Assembly: GCA_964600075.1 (NCBI GenBank)
Contig: CAZRIE010000010.1
Coordinates: 9,875 to 73,874, forward strand
Reading direction: 5' to 3'
Source: CAZRIE01 sp964600075
GTDB lineage: Bacteria > Bacteroidota > Bacteroidia > Flavobacteriales > Flavobacteriaceae
Length of the DNA stretch: 64,000 bases
In this document: positions 56,076-64,000 of the stretch, one piece after another
How the letters are laid out: every line of letters begins with the position of its first letter
How positions within the stretch are numbered: the first letter of the stretch is position 1
Position numbers and translations under genes: made by a program
The notes under the pieces: model-generated
The model's database searches: none
What the model was told of the DNA's origin: nothing
The model's input: the letters and a program-made list of their open reading frames with translations, nothing else

Positions 56076-56801
56076 TCAATTTCTTCCTTGCTCATTCAGG
56101 TATAACCTATGAACTGGATCGCTCTGCCAGAACTCTTTTGTCGCTACATCAAGAATTGATAATGGGCCCTTAAAAGCCGCGCCGGTATCTATGTTCCAAA
56201 CATTGGCCGCTCGCTTCGGATCGGAAAGGCCCTTTTTTGAAATTGGCGTATGACCTATGAAAATTTCTTTGTAATGTGTCAAACGTTTCGGATAAGAAGA
56301 ATCGTTCTTTTCCAAACAGGGGTTTAACGAACGGGCCAACTCCCAAAGCGTCCGATCCCAATAGAAAGTCTGTGTAAAATATTCGTACTCGATACCTTTT
56401 AAGTTCGTAAAGCCAGCATGCAAAAATAAACGGTTATCATGATCAAGATGATGGTTGTGTAAACTTTGGTAAAAACGAATATGGGCATTTTTGGTCGCCT
56501 TGTCCGCCTTTTCATAAGAAGCCAAAGTAGCCCCGCCACCATGTTGTAACCAAAGGGGATTGTCTTTACCGTCTCGAAGCCATTCTAAACACAGTTCATC
56601 GTGATTACCTCGAATAAATACACAGTTGTGCGTCTTTCTAAGCTGAATCAGAAAATCGACGGTTTCAACGGCCTGGCTCCAACCGTCAACATAATCACCT
56701 AAAAAAATAAGTTTATCTTCTGGTGTAACGGTTGCTTTCTTTAGAATCTGTTGTAACGCCTTTAAACCCGAATGTATATCACCAATAACCAATGTTCTCA
56801 T
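56076..56801 (-). CDS. serine/threonine-type metallophosphoesterase
   Basis: 241-residue calcineurin-like (PPP-family) phosphatase. The three metal motifs are GDIHSG, GDYVDG and GNHDE, plus HAGFTN. Start chosen at the ATG at 56801, since it overlaps the TGA of the upstream zinc-ribbon gene by 4 bp (ATGA) and removes a non-conserved Cys/His-rich extension. Confidence 0.9.
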   Translation of the reverse strand: MRTLVIGDIHSGLKALQQILKKATVTPEDKLIFLGDYVDGWSQAVETVDFLIQLRKTHNCVFIRGNHDELCLEWLRDGKDNPLWLQHGGGATLASYEKADKATKNAHIRFYQSLHNHHLDHDNRLFLHAGFTNLKGIEYEYFTQTFYWDRTLWELARSLNPCLEKNDSSYPKRLTHYKEIFIGHTPISKKGLSDPKRAANVWNIDTGAAFKGPLSILDVATKEFWQSDPVHRLYLNEQGRN

Positions 56802-57880
56802 TGTACAAAAATCGCAATTATGGCAATGACTACAATGATAAAAAGTACCAAAAAGAAGATTTTCCAAAACGAATAGGGTCGAGTACCACTTAATTCACCC
56901 GTCTGCCCATTGATATAGAAGTGGTATTCCTTTCCGCCATAGCGATACGAACTGATATATACCGGAAGTAAAATATGTTTGAACGTCTCATCGGAAAGTT
57001 TGATATCGCTCTGTAAAATTCGCTGCGCATCACCCCCTATGTCACGACGGATCCAATTGTTGGCCATTTCTTTAGCCTCTTGAAACGACCAATGATGGCC
57101 TTCTTTAAGGGAAACCGTATACTTTTCAGTAACAAAACCTGAAAGGTACTTTGAATTGAATGGCACCAAAGCTTTAATTTCCCAGAAAGCTATTTTCTGG
57201 GGAATGTCTCTCCGTTTTTTTTGAGAAGCGTTGATCAAGATGTCATCTACAAAACCCTTCACAGAGCCAGAGACAGAAGACCAGCGAGTCTTGCGAACTT
57301 GTCGGCTCTGCGTACCGTTTTTAGTTCGCACTCGCCGTGTTTCGTAGTAATAATCGCCACGTTTACCCTGATATTGGGCATGTAGATTGGTGTCGAAAGT
57401 CCAATAGGGTAGATAAAGCCCGTGAAGGCCCTCAGGGTCCAGTGCGGCGCGTTTTAAGTTAGTTGGCGCAAACCAAATGCCGTTGACCCAATTTTTAAAA
57501 ATTGATTTTGCTTTGGCCGCATCGAGTTGAAATGGAATTAGGGCACCAGGCAGGATCCAACCTTCTTTTTCAACATCTTCTTTGATCAACGGCTCACTGC
57601 AATAGACACAGTTCAAAGACTTATAATTTTCCTCTACATGTTGATTGGCGCCACAATTTTTGCAATGTAAAAGATCGATAGTTTCGGTATATGCATTTTC
57701 ACCGACCGCCATGAGGTAATGCTGTAGTTCAAGTTCTTCAAAACTACTTTTGGCCTGCTCTATGAATTCTTCATAACCACAATATGCACATGTCAATTGA
57801 TGCGAACCAGGTTTGAATTTCAGTTCTGCACCACAATTGGCACAGGCTTTTTTATGTTCAGATTTTTGAGAAACTTCCAT
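56798..57880 (-). CDS. zinc-ribbon protein with C-terminal TM helix
   Basis: 360-residue protein. Two zinc ribbons at the N-terminus (ACANCGAELKF...LTCAYCG and LHCKNCGANQH...LNCVYCSE), a middle domain with WFAPTNLKRAALDPEGLHGLYLPYWTFDT and KRRDIPQKIAFWEIKALVPFNSKYLSGF, and a C-terminal helix (FWKIFFLVLFIIVVIAIIAIFV). ATG at 57880 preferred; the frame also opens at 57889, where the ATG comes from a palindrome. The neighbouring SPFH-GYF protein is likely a partner. Role unknown. Confidence 0.82.
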   Translation of the reverse strand: MEVSQKSEHKKACANCGAELKFKPGSHQLTCAYCGYEEFIEQAKSSFEELELQHYLMAVGENAYTETIDLLHCKNCGANQHVEENYKSLNCVYCSEPLIKEDVEKEGWILPGALIPFQLDAAKAKSIFKNWVNGIWFAPTNLKRAALDPEGLHGLYLPYWTFDTNLHAQYQGKRGDYYYETRRVRTKNGTQSRQVRKTRWSSVSGSVKGFVDDILINASQKKRRDIPQKIAFWEIKALVPFNSKYLSGFVTEKYTVSLKEGHHWSFQEAKEMANNWIRRDIGGDAQRILQSDIKLSDETFKHILLPVYISSYRYGGKEYHFYINGQTGELSGTRPYSFWKIFFLVLFIIVVIAIIAIFVQ

Positions 57881-57887
57881 ATTTATC

Positions 57888-57907
57888 ATTCCCGCGAAGA
57901 CGGGAAT
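57888..57907. repeat. ATTCCCGCGAAGACGGGAAT palindrome
   Basis: Perfect 7 bp stem with 6 nt loop. Same class as 30629-30649. It supplies an extra in-frame ATG (57889) for the zinc-ribbon gene. Confidence 0.65.
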
Positions 57908-58022
57908 CTTTTAATGTAAATAGTCATATCACACCAGGTTTTCAATGCGAGGGTCAGGGTATAATTCTAAGGCTTAGGTTTTCAATACCTCCGTCTTCCT
58001 ATCCGCCTTTCGGGGAATGGAA

Positions 58023-58053
58023 GCCACCTCCCCTCATCTGAGGGGAGGTGGCT
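58023..58053 (-). repeat. long hairpin of the CCTCCCCTCA/TGAGGGGAGG class
   Basis: CCACCTCCCCTCA-TC-TGAGGGGAGGTGG forms a 13 to 14 bp uninterrupted stem, without a T run. It lies 16 bp after the stop of the SPFH-GYF gene, so it may act in RNA end formation; it also belongs to the C-rich palindrome class. Confidence 0.65.
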
Positions 58054-58069
58054 ATACTACTTTTAGATT

Positions 58070-59206
58070 TTATTTGGTTGGCAACGGCGGTGGTATATTC
58101 CCGCCAAGAAATGATTTTAGTTCATCAACCTCCTTTAGGGCTACCCAATTTGCCATTCCTTGTTTCCAGACCAAAGAATCCCTATTAATAGTACGATTGG
58201 CAAAGAGTTCTTTTAGTTTGTCGAACGAAACCGGCCCGCTTTGTTGGCCGTTTAAGGCATAATGGTACAAAACTTGTATAGATATTGGTGGTGGAACTGT
58301 CGCTTGTTGTGGTTGACCGCCGAAAACCTGCTGCGCGTTTTGCGGGTTCATCATATTGCCCATTTGTTGTGCCAATACAAAGCCCATACCCATACCCATA
58401 CCGGCACCCGCGGTACCCCCTTCGTTCTTGGCTGCGGCTTCCATTGCTTTGGCTGCTTTGAACTGCGCGAGTTTGGCCATATCTAATTTGTCTAATCTAC
58501 TATATTCGAAAATTTCTTTTTTGAGCTCTTCGGGCATCGATACGTTCTCGATATAGAATTTTTCCAATTCGATACCTACCCTATTGAATTCGGGCTGCAT
58601 CACTTCTTGACAAGTTTCCGAAAGCTCACTCGTATTCGCCGCATACAGCTCTATGGGGAGATTGGCCTCGCCCACAGTATCGGTAAAACGGGTAACAATT
58701 AAGCTTTTTAAATGCTCGTTCACCTCATAATTGGTAAAATTACCATCGGTGCCGACCACGTCGACTACAAATTTTCCAGGATCGTTGATTCGAAAACTAT
58801 ACGTACCGAAAGAACGTATCTCGACTAGACCAAAACGCTCATCGCTCAATATAAAAGGATTCTTAGTCCCCCATTTCTCATCTGTAAATAACCTGGTGTT
58901 CACGAAATACACCTCAGCTTTTAACGGACTATCGAAACCATATTTCCATCCCTTAAGGGTAGTAAGTATAGGTAGGTTCTTAGTATTCAAAGTATAGGTG
59001 CCCGGCTTAAAGACATCAGCCAATTGGCCTTCGTTTACAAAGACTGCGCTCTGACCTTCGCGTACGATAAGTTTCGCATTGTTCTTGATTTCGTTTTGAT
59101 AGCGCTCAAATCGATGCACAATGGTATCGTTGGTGCTATCTAGCCATTCAATAATATCGATAAATTCGTTACTCAGTTTCCTTTTTATTTCGTTGAATAT
59201 GTCCAT
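58070..59206 (-). CDS. SPFH/Band-7 protein with C-terminal GYF_2 domain
   Basis: 378-residue protein. Residues about 1-240 form the SPFH (virion-core-type) domain: IEWLDSTNDTIVHRFERYQNEIKNNAKLIVREGQSAVFVNEGQ and GLVEIRSFGTYSFRI. A Gly/Ala/Met-rich linker (about 255-300) leads to a GYF_2 module (WKQGMANWVALKEVDELKSFL) near 320-365. Similar SPFH-GYF proteins commonly adjoin zinc-ribbon genes. Membrane-stress or phage-shock-like role suspected but not shown. Confidence 0.9.
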   Translation of the reverse strand: MDIFNEIKRKLSNEFIDIIEWLDSTNDTIVHRFERYQNEIKNNAKLIVREGQSAVFVNEGQLADVFKPGTYTLNTKNLPILTTLKGWKYGFDSPLKAEVYFVNTRLFTDEKWGTKNPFILSDERFGLVEIRSFGTYSFRINDPGKFVVDVVGTDGNFTNYEVNEHLKSLIVTRFTDTVGEANLPIELYAANTSELSETCQEVMQPEFNRVGIELEKFYIENVSMPEELKKEIFEYSRLDKLDMAKLAQFKAAKAMEAAAKNEGGTAGAGMGMGMGFVLAQQMGNMMNPQNAQQVFGGQPQQATVPPPISIQVLYHYALNGQQSGPVSFDKLKELFANRTINRDSLVWKQGMANWVALKEVDELKSFLGGNIPPPLPTK

Positions 59207-59385
59207 TTTGAGGTGGTTTTTAAATTTTTCAAGAAGGTAGGGATTTCTGTAAAACGGACAAAACAGAAGAAGTGCTATTCGTTATTGTTAGGGCCATATA
59301 AAAAACACTTGAGTATAAACCCTACCGATTTCTTTAGTAAAGTCTTATTTCTGTCTACTTTAGAGGGCAAAAGTCATCATTGATA

Positions 59386-60336
59386 ATGAACACCATATAT
59401 TGCATTGGGGAATTACTTATAGATTTCGTGGCCGAAAAACAAGGAAACGACCTTTCAAAAGCTGATGAATTCACTAAAAAACCTGGTGGAGCACCTGCAA
59501 ACGTGGCATGTGCCATAGCCAGACTAGGGGGCGACAGCAAATTTATTGGTTCGGTGGGCAATGATCCTTTTGGCTCATATTTGCTTGAGATACTAGAGGA
59601 AAACAACGTGGATATTTCATTAGCCCAGCGTTCAAAAACCTTTACCACCTTGGCTTTTGTTTCTCTTGCAGAAGATGGGGAACGTGATTTCGTTTTCAGC
59701 AGGGGTGCTGATAAAGAATTAAAGTATGACCCTTCGGCAAAGAAAAATTTCAAAGGCAATATAGTTCATTTAGGAGCTGCCACCGCTTTATTGGGTGGAG
59801 GTCTTGAAGAAGCCTACAGCCGCTATTTTTTCGATGCCCTTACTCAAAAAGCTTTTATCAGTTTCGACCCAAATTTCAGGAATGATCTTTGGAAGGGAGA
59901 AGAAGAAATCTTTATAAAAAAATGTAAGACCTTTGTCGAAAAGGCAGATTTGTGCAAATTCAGTCTAGAGGAAGCACAGCTACTTTCTGGAGAAACTGAT
60001 TTGGACAAGGCCTGTGAAGTGCTCCACAAAATTGGTGCTCCGATTATTACTATAACTTTGGGAGGCAATGGCACATTGGTCAGTACAGTAACCAAAAAAA
60101 CGACCGTACCGAGCATAAAGGTTAATCCGGTAGATACTACCGGGGCAGGTGACGCGTTCATCGGATGTCTACTATATCAAATTTCGACACTAAACAGCCC
60201 TAGTCAAATTTTGAACGACAACGATTTGTTCATAGAGATGGTTAAAAAGGCTAATATCGCTGGCGCAATTACTACGACCAATTATGGGGCAATCCCGTCA
60301 TTGCCCAATCAAGAACAACTTCGCGCTGCCGAATGA
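59386..60336 (+). CDS. PfkB-family sugar kinase, probable fructokinase
   Basis: 316-residue kinase. PfkB signatures: GGAPANVACAIARLGGDSKFIG near 30-52 and DTTGAGDAFIGCLLYQ (catalytic Asp in GAGD) near 250. The start at ATG 59386 replaces a TTG two codons upstream. It overlaps the amylosucrase gene by 4 bp (ATGA), and amylosucrase releases fructose, supporting a fructokinase role. Confidence 0.92.
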   Translation: MNTIYCIGELLIDFVAEKQGNDLSKADEFTKKPGGAPANVACAIARLGGDSKFIGSVGNDPFGSYLLEILEENNVDISLAQRSKTFTTLAFVSLAEDGERDFVFSRGADKELKYDPSAKKNFKGNIVHLGAATALLGGGLEEAYSRYFFDALTQKAFISFDPNFRNDLWKGEEEIFIKKCKTFVEKADLCKFSLEEAQLLSGETDLDKACEVLHKIGAPIITITLGGNGTLVSTVTKKTTVPSIKVNPVDTTGAGDAFIGCLLYQISTLNSPSQILNDNDLFIEMVKKANIAGAITTTNYGAIPSLPNQEQLRAAE

Positions 60337-62270
60337 ACCAAGCTTCCCTCCATCAATATATGGCTTCAGAATATCAAGGCACAACTAAAGTTACTGATTT
60401 TGATAAGAGCTTTAAATTGAGGTTGGCCACGAATTTTACGCTCATCAAAGACTTGTTTTTTTTACTTTATCCCGAAGAAAACCATTCGCAGTCTTTTAAA
60501 AAATTACTGCTAGAGCTACCGGCCCTTTTCAAACAAAGACCGCAATCCCTTAAGCTACAAGATATAAATCGAATAAAACAAGGCGACTGGTACCGCTCGG
60601 AGCAGCTTACGGGCATGCAATTATATGTTGACCTTTTTAGCGAAAACCTAAATGGTTTAGAAAATAAAATAGAGTATTTTGAAAAACTGGGCGTTAATTT
60701 TCTACACCTTATGCCAATTACGCCAAGACCAAAAGGCCAAAATGACGGGGGATATGCCGTAAATAGTTACCATGAGGTAGACAAACGGTTCGGTAAGAAA
60801 AAAGAGCTTTTGAAGTTTACCGAAAAAATGCGTGCCAAAAACATGTATCTAATGCTAGATTTTGTTGCCAACCACACCTCTAACGAATTCCCGTGGGCCA
60901 AGAAGGCAATGGCCGGAAACGCCAAGTATCAAGACTATTATTACACTTTCCCCGACAGAACTATCCCAAATGCTTTTGAAAGAACGCTACCTGAAATTTT
61001 CCCGATGACCTCTCCCGGTAATTTCACCTACAACGTTGAAATGCAAAAATGGGTCATGACCGTCTTTAACCAGTATCAGTGGGACTTGAATTATTCGAAC
61101 CCTGAGGTGCTTATCGAAATGTTGGGCAATTTGCTGAAATTGGTAAATCTAGGGGTTGATATGGTGCGTTTAGATGCCTTGGCATTCATGTGGAAAAAAC
61201 TGGGCACCCAATCGCAAAACTTGCCCGAAACCCATGCACTGATTTCCTTATTCAGGCTATGCTTGCAGGTTATCGCACCCGGAGTGCTTTTTTTGGCGGA
61301 AGCCATTGTTGCCCCCAAAGAAATCATTAAATATTTCGGCACAGGCCCTATGCAAGGTAACGAATGTGAAATTGCTTACAACGCTACTCTAATGGCGTTA
61401 TTATGGGATGCCATCGCCACCAAAAAAACAATACTGCTCTATAAAAATCTGTACAAGCTGCCCAAAAAACCAAGTGAAGCAACATGGATCAACTATATAC
61501 GCTGTCATGACGATATTGGTCTCGGGTTCGATGACCGTTATATTGATGAAATCGGTTGGAATGCAAAAACTCATCGCAAATTTCTCCTCAATTATTATTG
61601 TCAAAATCTTGAATGGTCTCCAGCAAAGGGAGAAATATTCATGTATAACCCGAAAACTGGTGATGGAAGGATTACTGGTAGTTGTGCTTCTTTACTCGGG
61701 TTGGAAAAAGCAATCGAACAAAACAATACTGCTAAAATAGATCAAGCCATCGATAAAATAATTATGATGCACGGCATCATTCTATCTTATGGCGGTATTC
61801 CGCTTATCTATGCAGGTGACGAAATAGGCACCTTAAACGATTATTCCTATCTAGACGACGAGAACAAAAAAAAAGATAGCCGATGGGTCAACAGGCCAAA
61901 GCAAGATTGGGAGACCATCGGAACCCTTGATAATAAGAAAACCCACCAATCAAAAATTTTCTTTGCACTACAGAAACTGATTCGTTTACGCAAAGAGAGC
62001 CCGACCTTGGCGGACAACAACAATATTGTCCTATACGATAATCCTAACCCCCATGTTCTAGTCTATGAAAGAACTTCAGAAAAAGACAAGGGTATTTTAG
62101 TCATTTGTAATTTTGATGAGGGAAAGCAAGTAATCGAGGAGTCTACAATGGGGCCTTACGGCATAAAAGCAGAACCAAAAGATTTGATTTCGGGTAGACC
62201 GTTAAAGTTTGTTGGTAGTAAGTTAGTGTTGAAACCCTATCAGTTACTTTGGTGCCAACGGCAGCAATAA
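60333..62270 (+). CDS. amylosucrase (GH13)
   Basis: 645-residue glycoside hydrolase family 13 enzyme that splits sucrose into fructose and alpha-glucan or glucose. Catalytic features: nucleophile Asp in VRLDALAFMWKK (near 279), acid/base Glu in LFLAEAIVAPKE (near 322), and the third Asp in RCHDDIGLGFDD (near 390). GGYAVNSYHEVDKRFG matches GH13. No signal peptide was seen, so probably cytosolic. No sucrose transporter was found in this window. Confidence 0.93.
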   Translation: MNQASLHQYMASEYQGTTKVTDFDKSFKLRLATNFTLIKDLFFLLYPEENHSQSFKKLLLELPALFKQRPQSLKLQDINRIKQGDWYRSEQLTGMQLYVDLFSENLNGLENKIEYFEKLGVNFLHLMPITPRPKGQNDGGYAVNSYHEVDKRFGKKKELLKFTEKMRAKNMYLMLDFVANHTSNEFPWAKKAMAGNAKYQDYYYTFPDRTIPNAFERTLPEIFPMTSPGNFTYNVEMQKWVMTVFNQYQWDLNYSNPEVLIEMLGNLLKLVNLGVDMVRLDALAFMWKKLGTQSQNLPETHALISLFRLCLQVIAPGVLFLAEAIVAPKEIIKYFGTGPMQGNECEIAYNATLMALLWDAIATKKTILLYKNLYKLPKKPSEATWINYIRCHDDIGLGFDDRYIDEIGWNAKTHRKFLLNYYCQNLEWSPAKGEIFMYNPKTGDGRITGSCASLLGLEKAIEQNNTAKIDQAIDKIIMMHGIILSYGGIPLIYAGDEIGTLNDYSYLDDENKKKDSRWVNRPKQDWETIGTLDNKKTHQSKIFFALQKLIRLRKESPTLADNNNIVLYDNPNPHVLVYERTSEKDKGILVICNFDEGKQVIEESTMGPYGIKAEPKDLISGRPLKFVGSKLVLKPYQLLWCQRQQ

Positions 62271-62297
62271 TGGATACAGGGAATATATTCAAGGGTA

Positions 62298-62319
62298 TTA
62301 CAAAAAGGCTTTTTTGTAA
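62298..62319 (+). terminator. weak AT hairpin after amylosucrase
   Basis: TTACAAAAA-GGCT-TTTTTGTAA, 9 bp AT stem, 28 bp after the amylosucrase stop. Weak for a terminator. Confidence 0.4.
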
Positions 62320-62373
62320 CATAATTTCGATTCGCCGGACTAATCTTTCGGTTATTCATTCACTTTTCAATTT

Positions 62374-63984
62374 ATGTTCAATAGAAGAAAAAAAGCAACT
62401 GAACGATTAAAATCATCTTTCGGAAAGGTCAAGAAAGATGATGCCTTCGACTTCAAAATAATTGGGAAATATTTTAGAAACAAAGATAATTCGAGGGCAT
62501 TTCAAGTTTTATCCGACAAGACCTGCAATGATTTGGATTTTCAAGAACTGTTCAAGTTTCTAGACCGAACAAGTTCAAAGGTCGGGCAGCAATTTCTTTA
62601 CAATAAACTCCGAACCATTGGCGAAAACCCAAAAGATATTAAACTGAATGAAGAGATAATAGCAACACTATCGAGAGATACCCACTTGAGAATTTCCATC
62701 CAAAAACAACTAGAAAAACTTGAAAATTATGATGTTTACCATATTTCGTCTCTTTTTCAAGAAGAACATCTGAACCCTCCGAAATGGTTTTTCGTTACTA
62801 AATTATTGTCATTTACGAGCGTAGTATCTCTGGTGCTTTTCTTTTTTGACCCGCAATTTCTTCTTGTTCTGCTTGGTGTATTTATAGTAAACCTAGGTAT
62901 CCATTTATGGAACAAGAAAAATTTGTTTCAGTACCTACGTTCGATCCCCCAGCTTTTGCGACTAAATCGAATTGCCTCTTATCTGCATACAATCGGTAAA
63001 CTCAAAAAGCTAAATCCGAACTTAGGCGAATCGACCGAAGTAATAAATCAAGTTAAAAATAGAATGTCATTTCTTCAGCTTGAGACCAAACTTAATGGCG
63101 AATTTGAAGCAGTAGCTTGGGCATTTCTCGAACTCCTTAAAATCCAGTTCCTTCTAGAACCTTTATTATCATTCGGAGTCTTGAAACGGTTAAATAGTCA
63201 AAGGCAAGAAATAGAAAACGTATTCGAATTTGTTGGGCGAATAGATACGTTGGTCTCCATTGCATCTTTGAGAAATGGGCTAGTCACCTACTGTATTCCT
63301 GAAATATGCGACGGGCGTAAACTTCTTGTCGATCAGATATATCATCCTTTGATTGCGAATTGTGTAACCAATACTATCAACGTATCCAACAAATCAATTT
63401 TGCTAACGGGCTCAAATATGTCGGGCAAGACATCATTTATTCGTGCGATCGGGTTGAACACAATTACAGGCCTGACAATTAATACCTGCTTTGCCAAAGC
63501 ATTTACCCTTCCAATGGTCAAGATATTCTCGGCCATTCGCATAAGCGACGATCTGCTGAACGACAAAAGCTATTATCTTGAGGAGGTGTTGACCATTAAA
63601 GAAATGATTTCTGAAAGTAATACCGGAAACGCAAGCCTATTTCTTTTGGACGAGGTATTTAAGGGCACCAATACTATAGAGCGTATCGCGGCTGGAAAGG
63701 CCGTTCTCTCTGCATTATCAAAAAACGAAAACTTGGTTTTTGTAGCGACGCATGATATAGAATTGACCGATATGCTTTCTGCAGAATATGAACTTTACCA
63801 TTTTAGTGAAGTGGTAGATAATAGAACGGTAGGTTTCGATTACAAACTGAAAGAAGGCGAACTAAGAAACAGAAACGCAATACGTATTCTCGAAATTAAT
63901 GACTACCCCGATGAAGTGGTCAAAGAAGCCCGATACATTTCTGAAAAACTAGACAAAATCAGTAACAAGACTACTAAGAAATAA
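62374..63984 (+). CDS. MutS-family ATPase with two membrane helices
   Basis: 536-residue MutS-related protein lacking the N-terminal mismatch-recognition domain. Residues about 64-135 and 200-300 match the MutS core (FLDRTSSKVGQQFLYNKLRT), interrupted by two hydrophobic helices (about 139-160 and 163-183, FTSVVSLVLFFFDPQFLLVLLGVFIVNLG). The ATPase has Walker A TGSNMSGKTS (near 344-353), NDKSYYLEEV and Walker B SLFLLDEVFKGTN. Family function unknown; mismatch repair is not implied. Confidence 0.88.
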   Translation: MFNRRKKATERLKSSFGKVKKDDAFDFKIIGKYFRNKDNSRAFQVLSDKTCNDLDFQELFKFLDRTSSKVGQQFLYNKLRTIGENPKDIKLNEEIIATLSRDTHLRISIQKQLEKLENYDVYHISSLFQEEHLNPPKWFFVTKLLSFTSVVSLVLFFFDPQFLLVLLGVFIVNLGIHLWNKKNLFQYLRSIPQLLRLNRIASYLHTIGKLKKLNPNLGESTEVINQVKNRMSFLQLETKLNGEFEAVAWAFLELLKIQFLLEPLLSFGVLKRLNSQRQEIENVFEFVGRIDTLVSIASLRNGLVTYCIPEICDGRKLLVDQIYHPLIANCVTNTINVSNKSILLTGSNMSGKTSFIRAIGLNTITGLTINTCFAKAFTLPMVKIFSAIRISDDLLNDKSYYLEEVLTIKEMISESNTGNASLFLLDEVFKGTNTIERIAAGKAVLSALSKNENLVFVATHDIELTDMLSAEYELYHFSEVVDNRTVGFDYKLKEGELRNRNAIRILEINDYPDEVVKEARYISEKLDKISNKTTKK

Positions 63985-64000
63985 CCCATAAATGATTTAG

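Overview
The window is chromosomal DNA from a member of the Bacteroidota, most likely a marine Flavobacteriaceae. I base this on the moderately low GC, TonB-dependent receptor and Bacteroidota-style lipoprotein signals, absence of strong Shine-Dalgarno sites, several TAnnTTTG (-7) promoter boxes, and characteristic short flavobacterial palindromes between genes. The genus cannot be fixed from sequence alone. No rRNA, tRNA, CRISPR array, intact insertion sequence or prophage was found. About 55 protein genes are supported, almost all chromosomal housekeeping or catabolic genes.

Layout: 1-8.8 kb carries the N-terminal part of ileS, a small acidic lipoprotein, a TonB receptor behind recO, gdhA and a cystathionine gamma-synthase/lyase. 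9-21 kb is a mixed block: DUF3298 lipoprotein, DinB, an ArsC-like/EamA pair, a DUF763 protein, an isochorismatase-like lipoprotein, a broken thioesterase, a Gfo/Idh/MocA oxidoreductase, nitronate monooxygenase, bestrophin, a YheT hydrolase and a cytochrome c lipoprotein, ending in about 1 kb of decayed or non-coding DNA. 21-28 kb holds a SulP transporter, a PhyH dioxygenase divergent from an AraC regulator, a CotH-like secreted protein, a bestrophin-like membrane protein and a lipoprotein whose signal peptide is cut by a stop codon. 28-34 kb is glycerol metabolism: gpsA converges on an MFS porter / unknown / glpK / glpD cluster.

34-47 kb contains pbpC and an 1840-residue alpha-2-macroglobulin lipoprotein on the same strand. 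Between them lie two small genes, cvpA, a trans-3-hydroxy-L-proline dehydratase / ornithine cyclodeaminase-family reductase pair and a 4Fe-4S/CDGSH protein. 47-54.6 kb holds 3-hydroxyanthranilate dioxygenase, an orphan CHASE-type histidine kinase, an ALDH7-type dehydrogenase, a 1.3 kb structured non-coding stretch, a decayed OmpA gene and an anchored helix-hairpin-helix protein. 55-64 kb has an acyl-ACP desaturase, an SPFH-GYF / zinc-ribbon / phosphatase cluster, a fructokinase-amylosucrase operon for sucrose, and a MutS-type ATPase with two predicted membrane helices.

The most interesting non-gene signals are these. (1) A roughly 150-190 bp dispersed repeat at 2383-2550 and 54678-54866, each copy boxed between two terminators, is a candidate small RNA. 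(2) One copy carries an extra 20 bp palindrome that the other lacks, which directly shows that this palindrome family inserts. (3) A related type of palindrome sits in frame inside pbpC. Three genes (thioesterase, OmpA, lipoprotein) show visible inactivating lesions.
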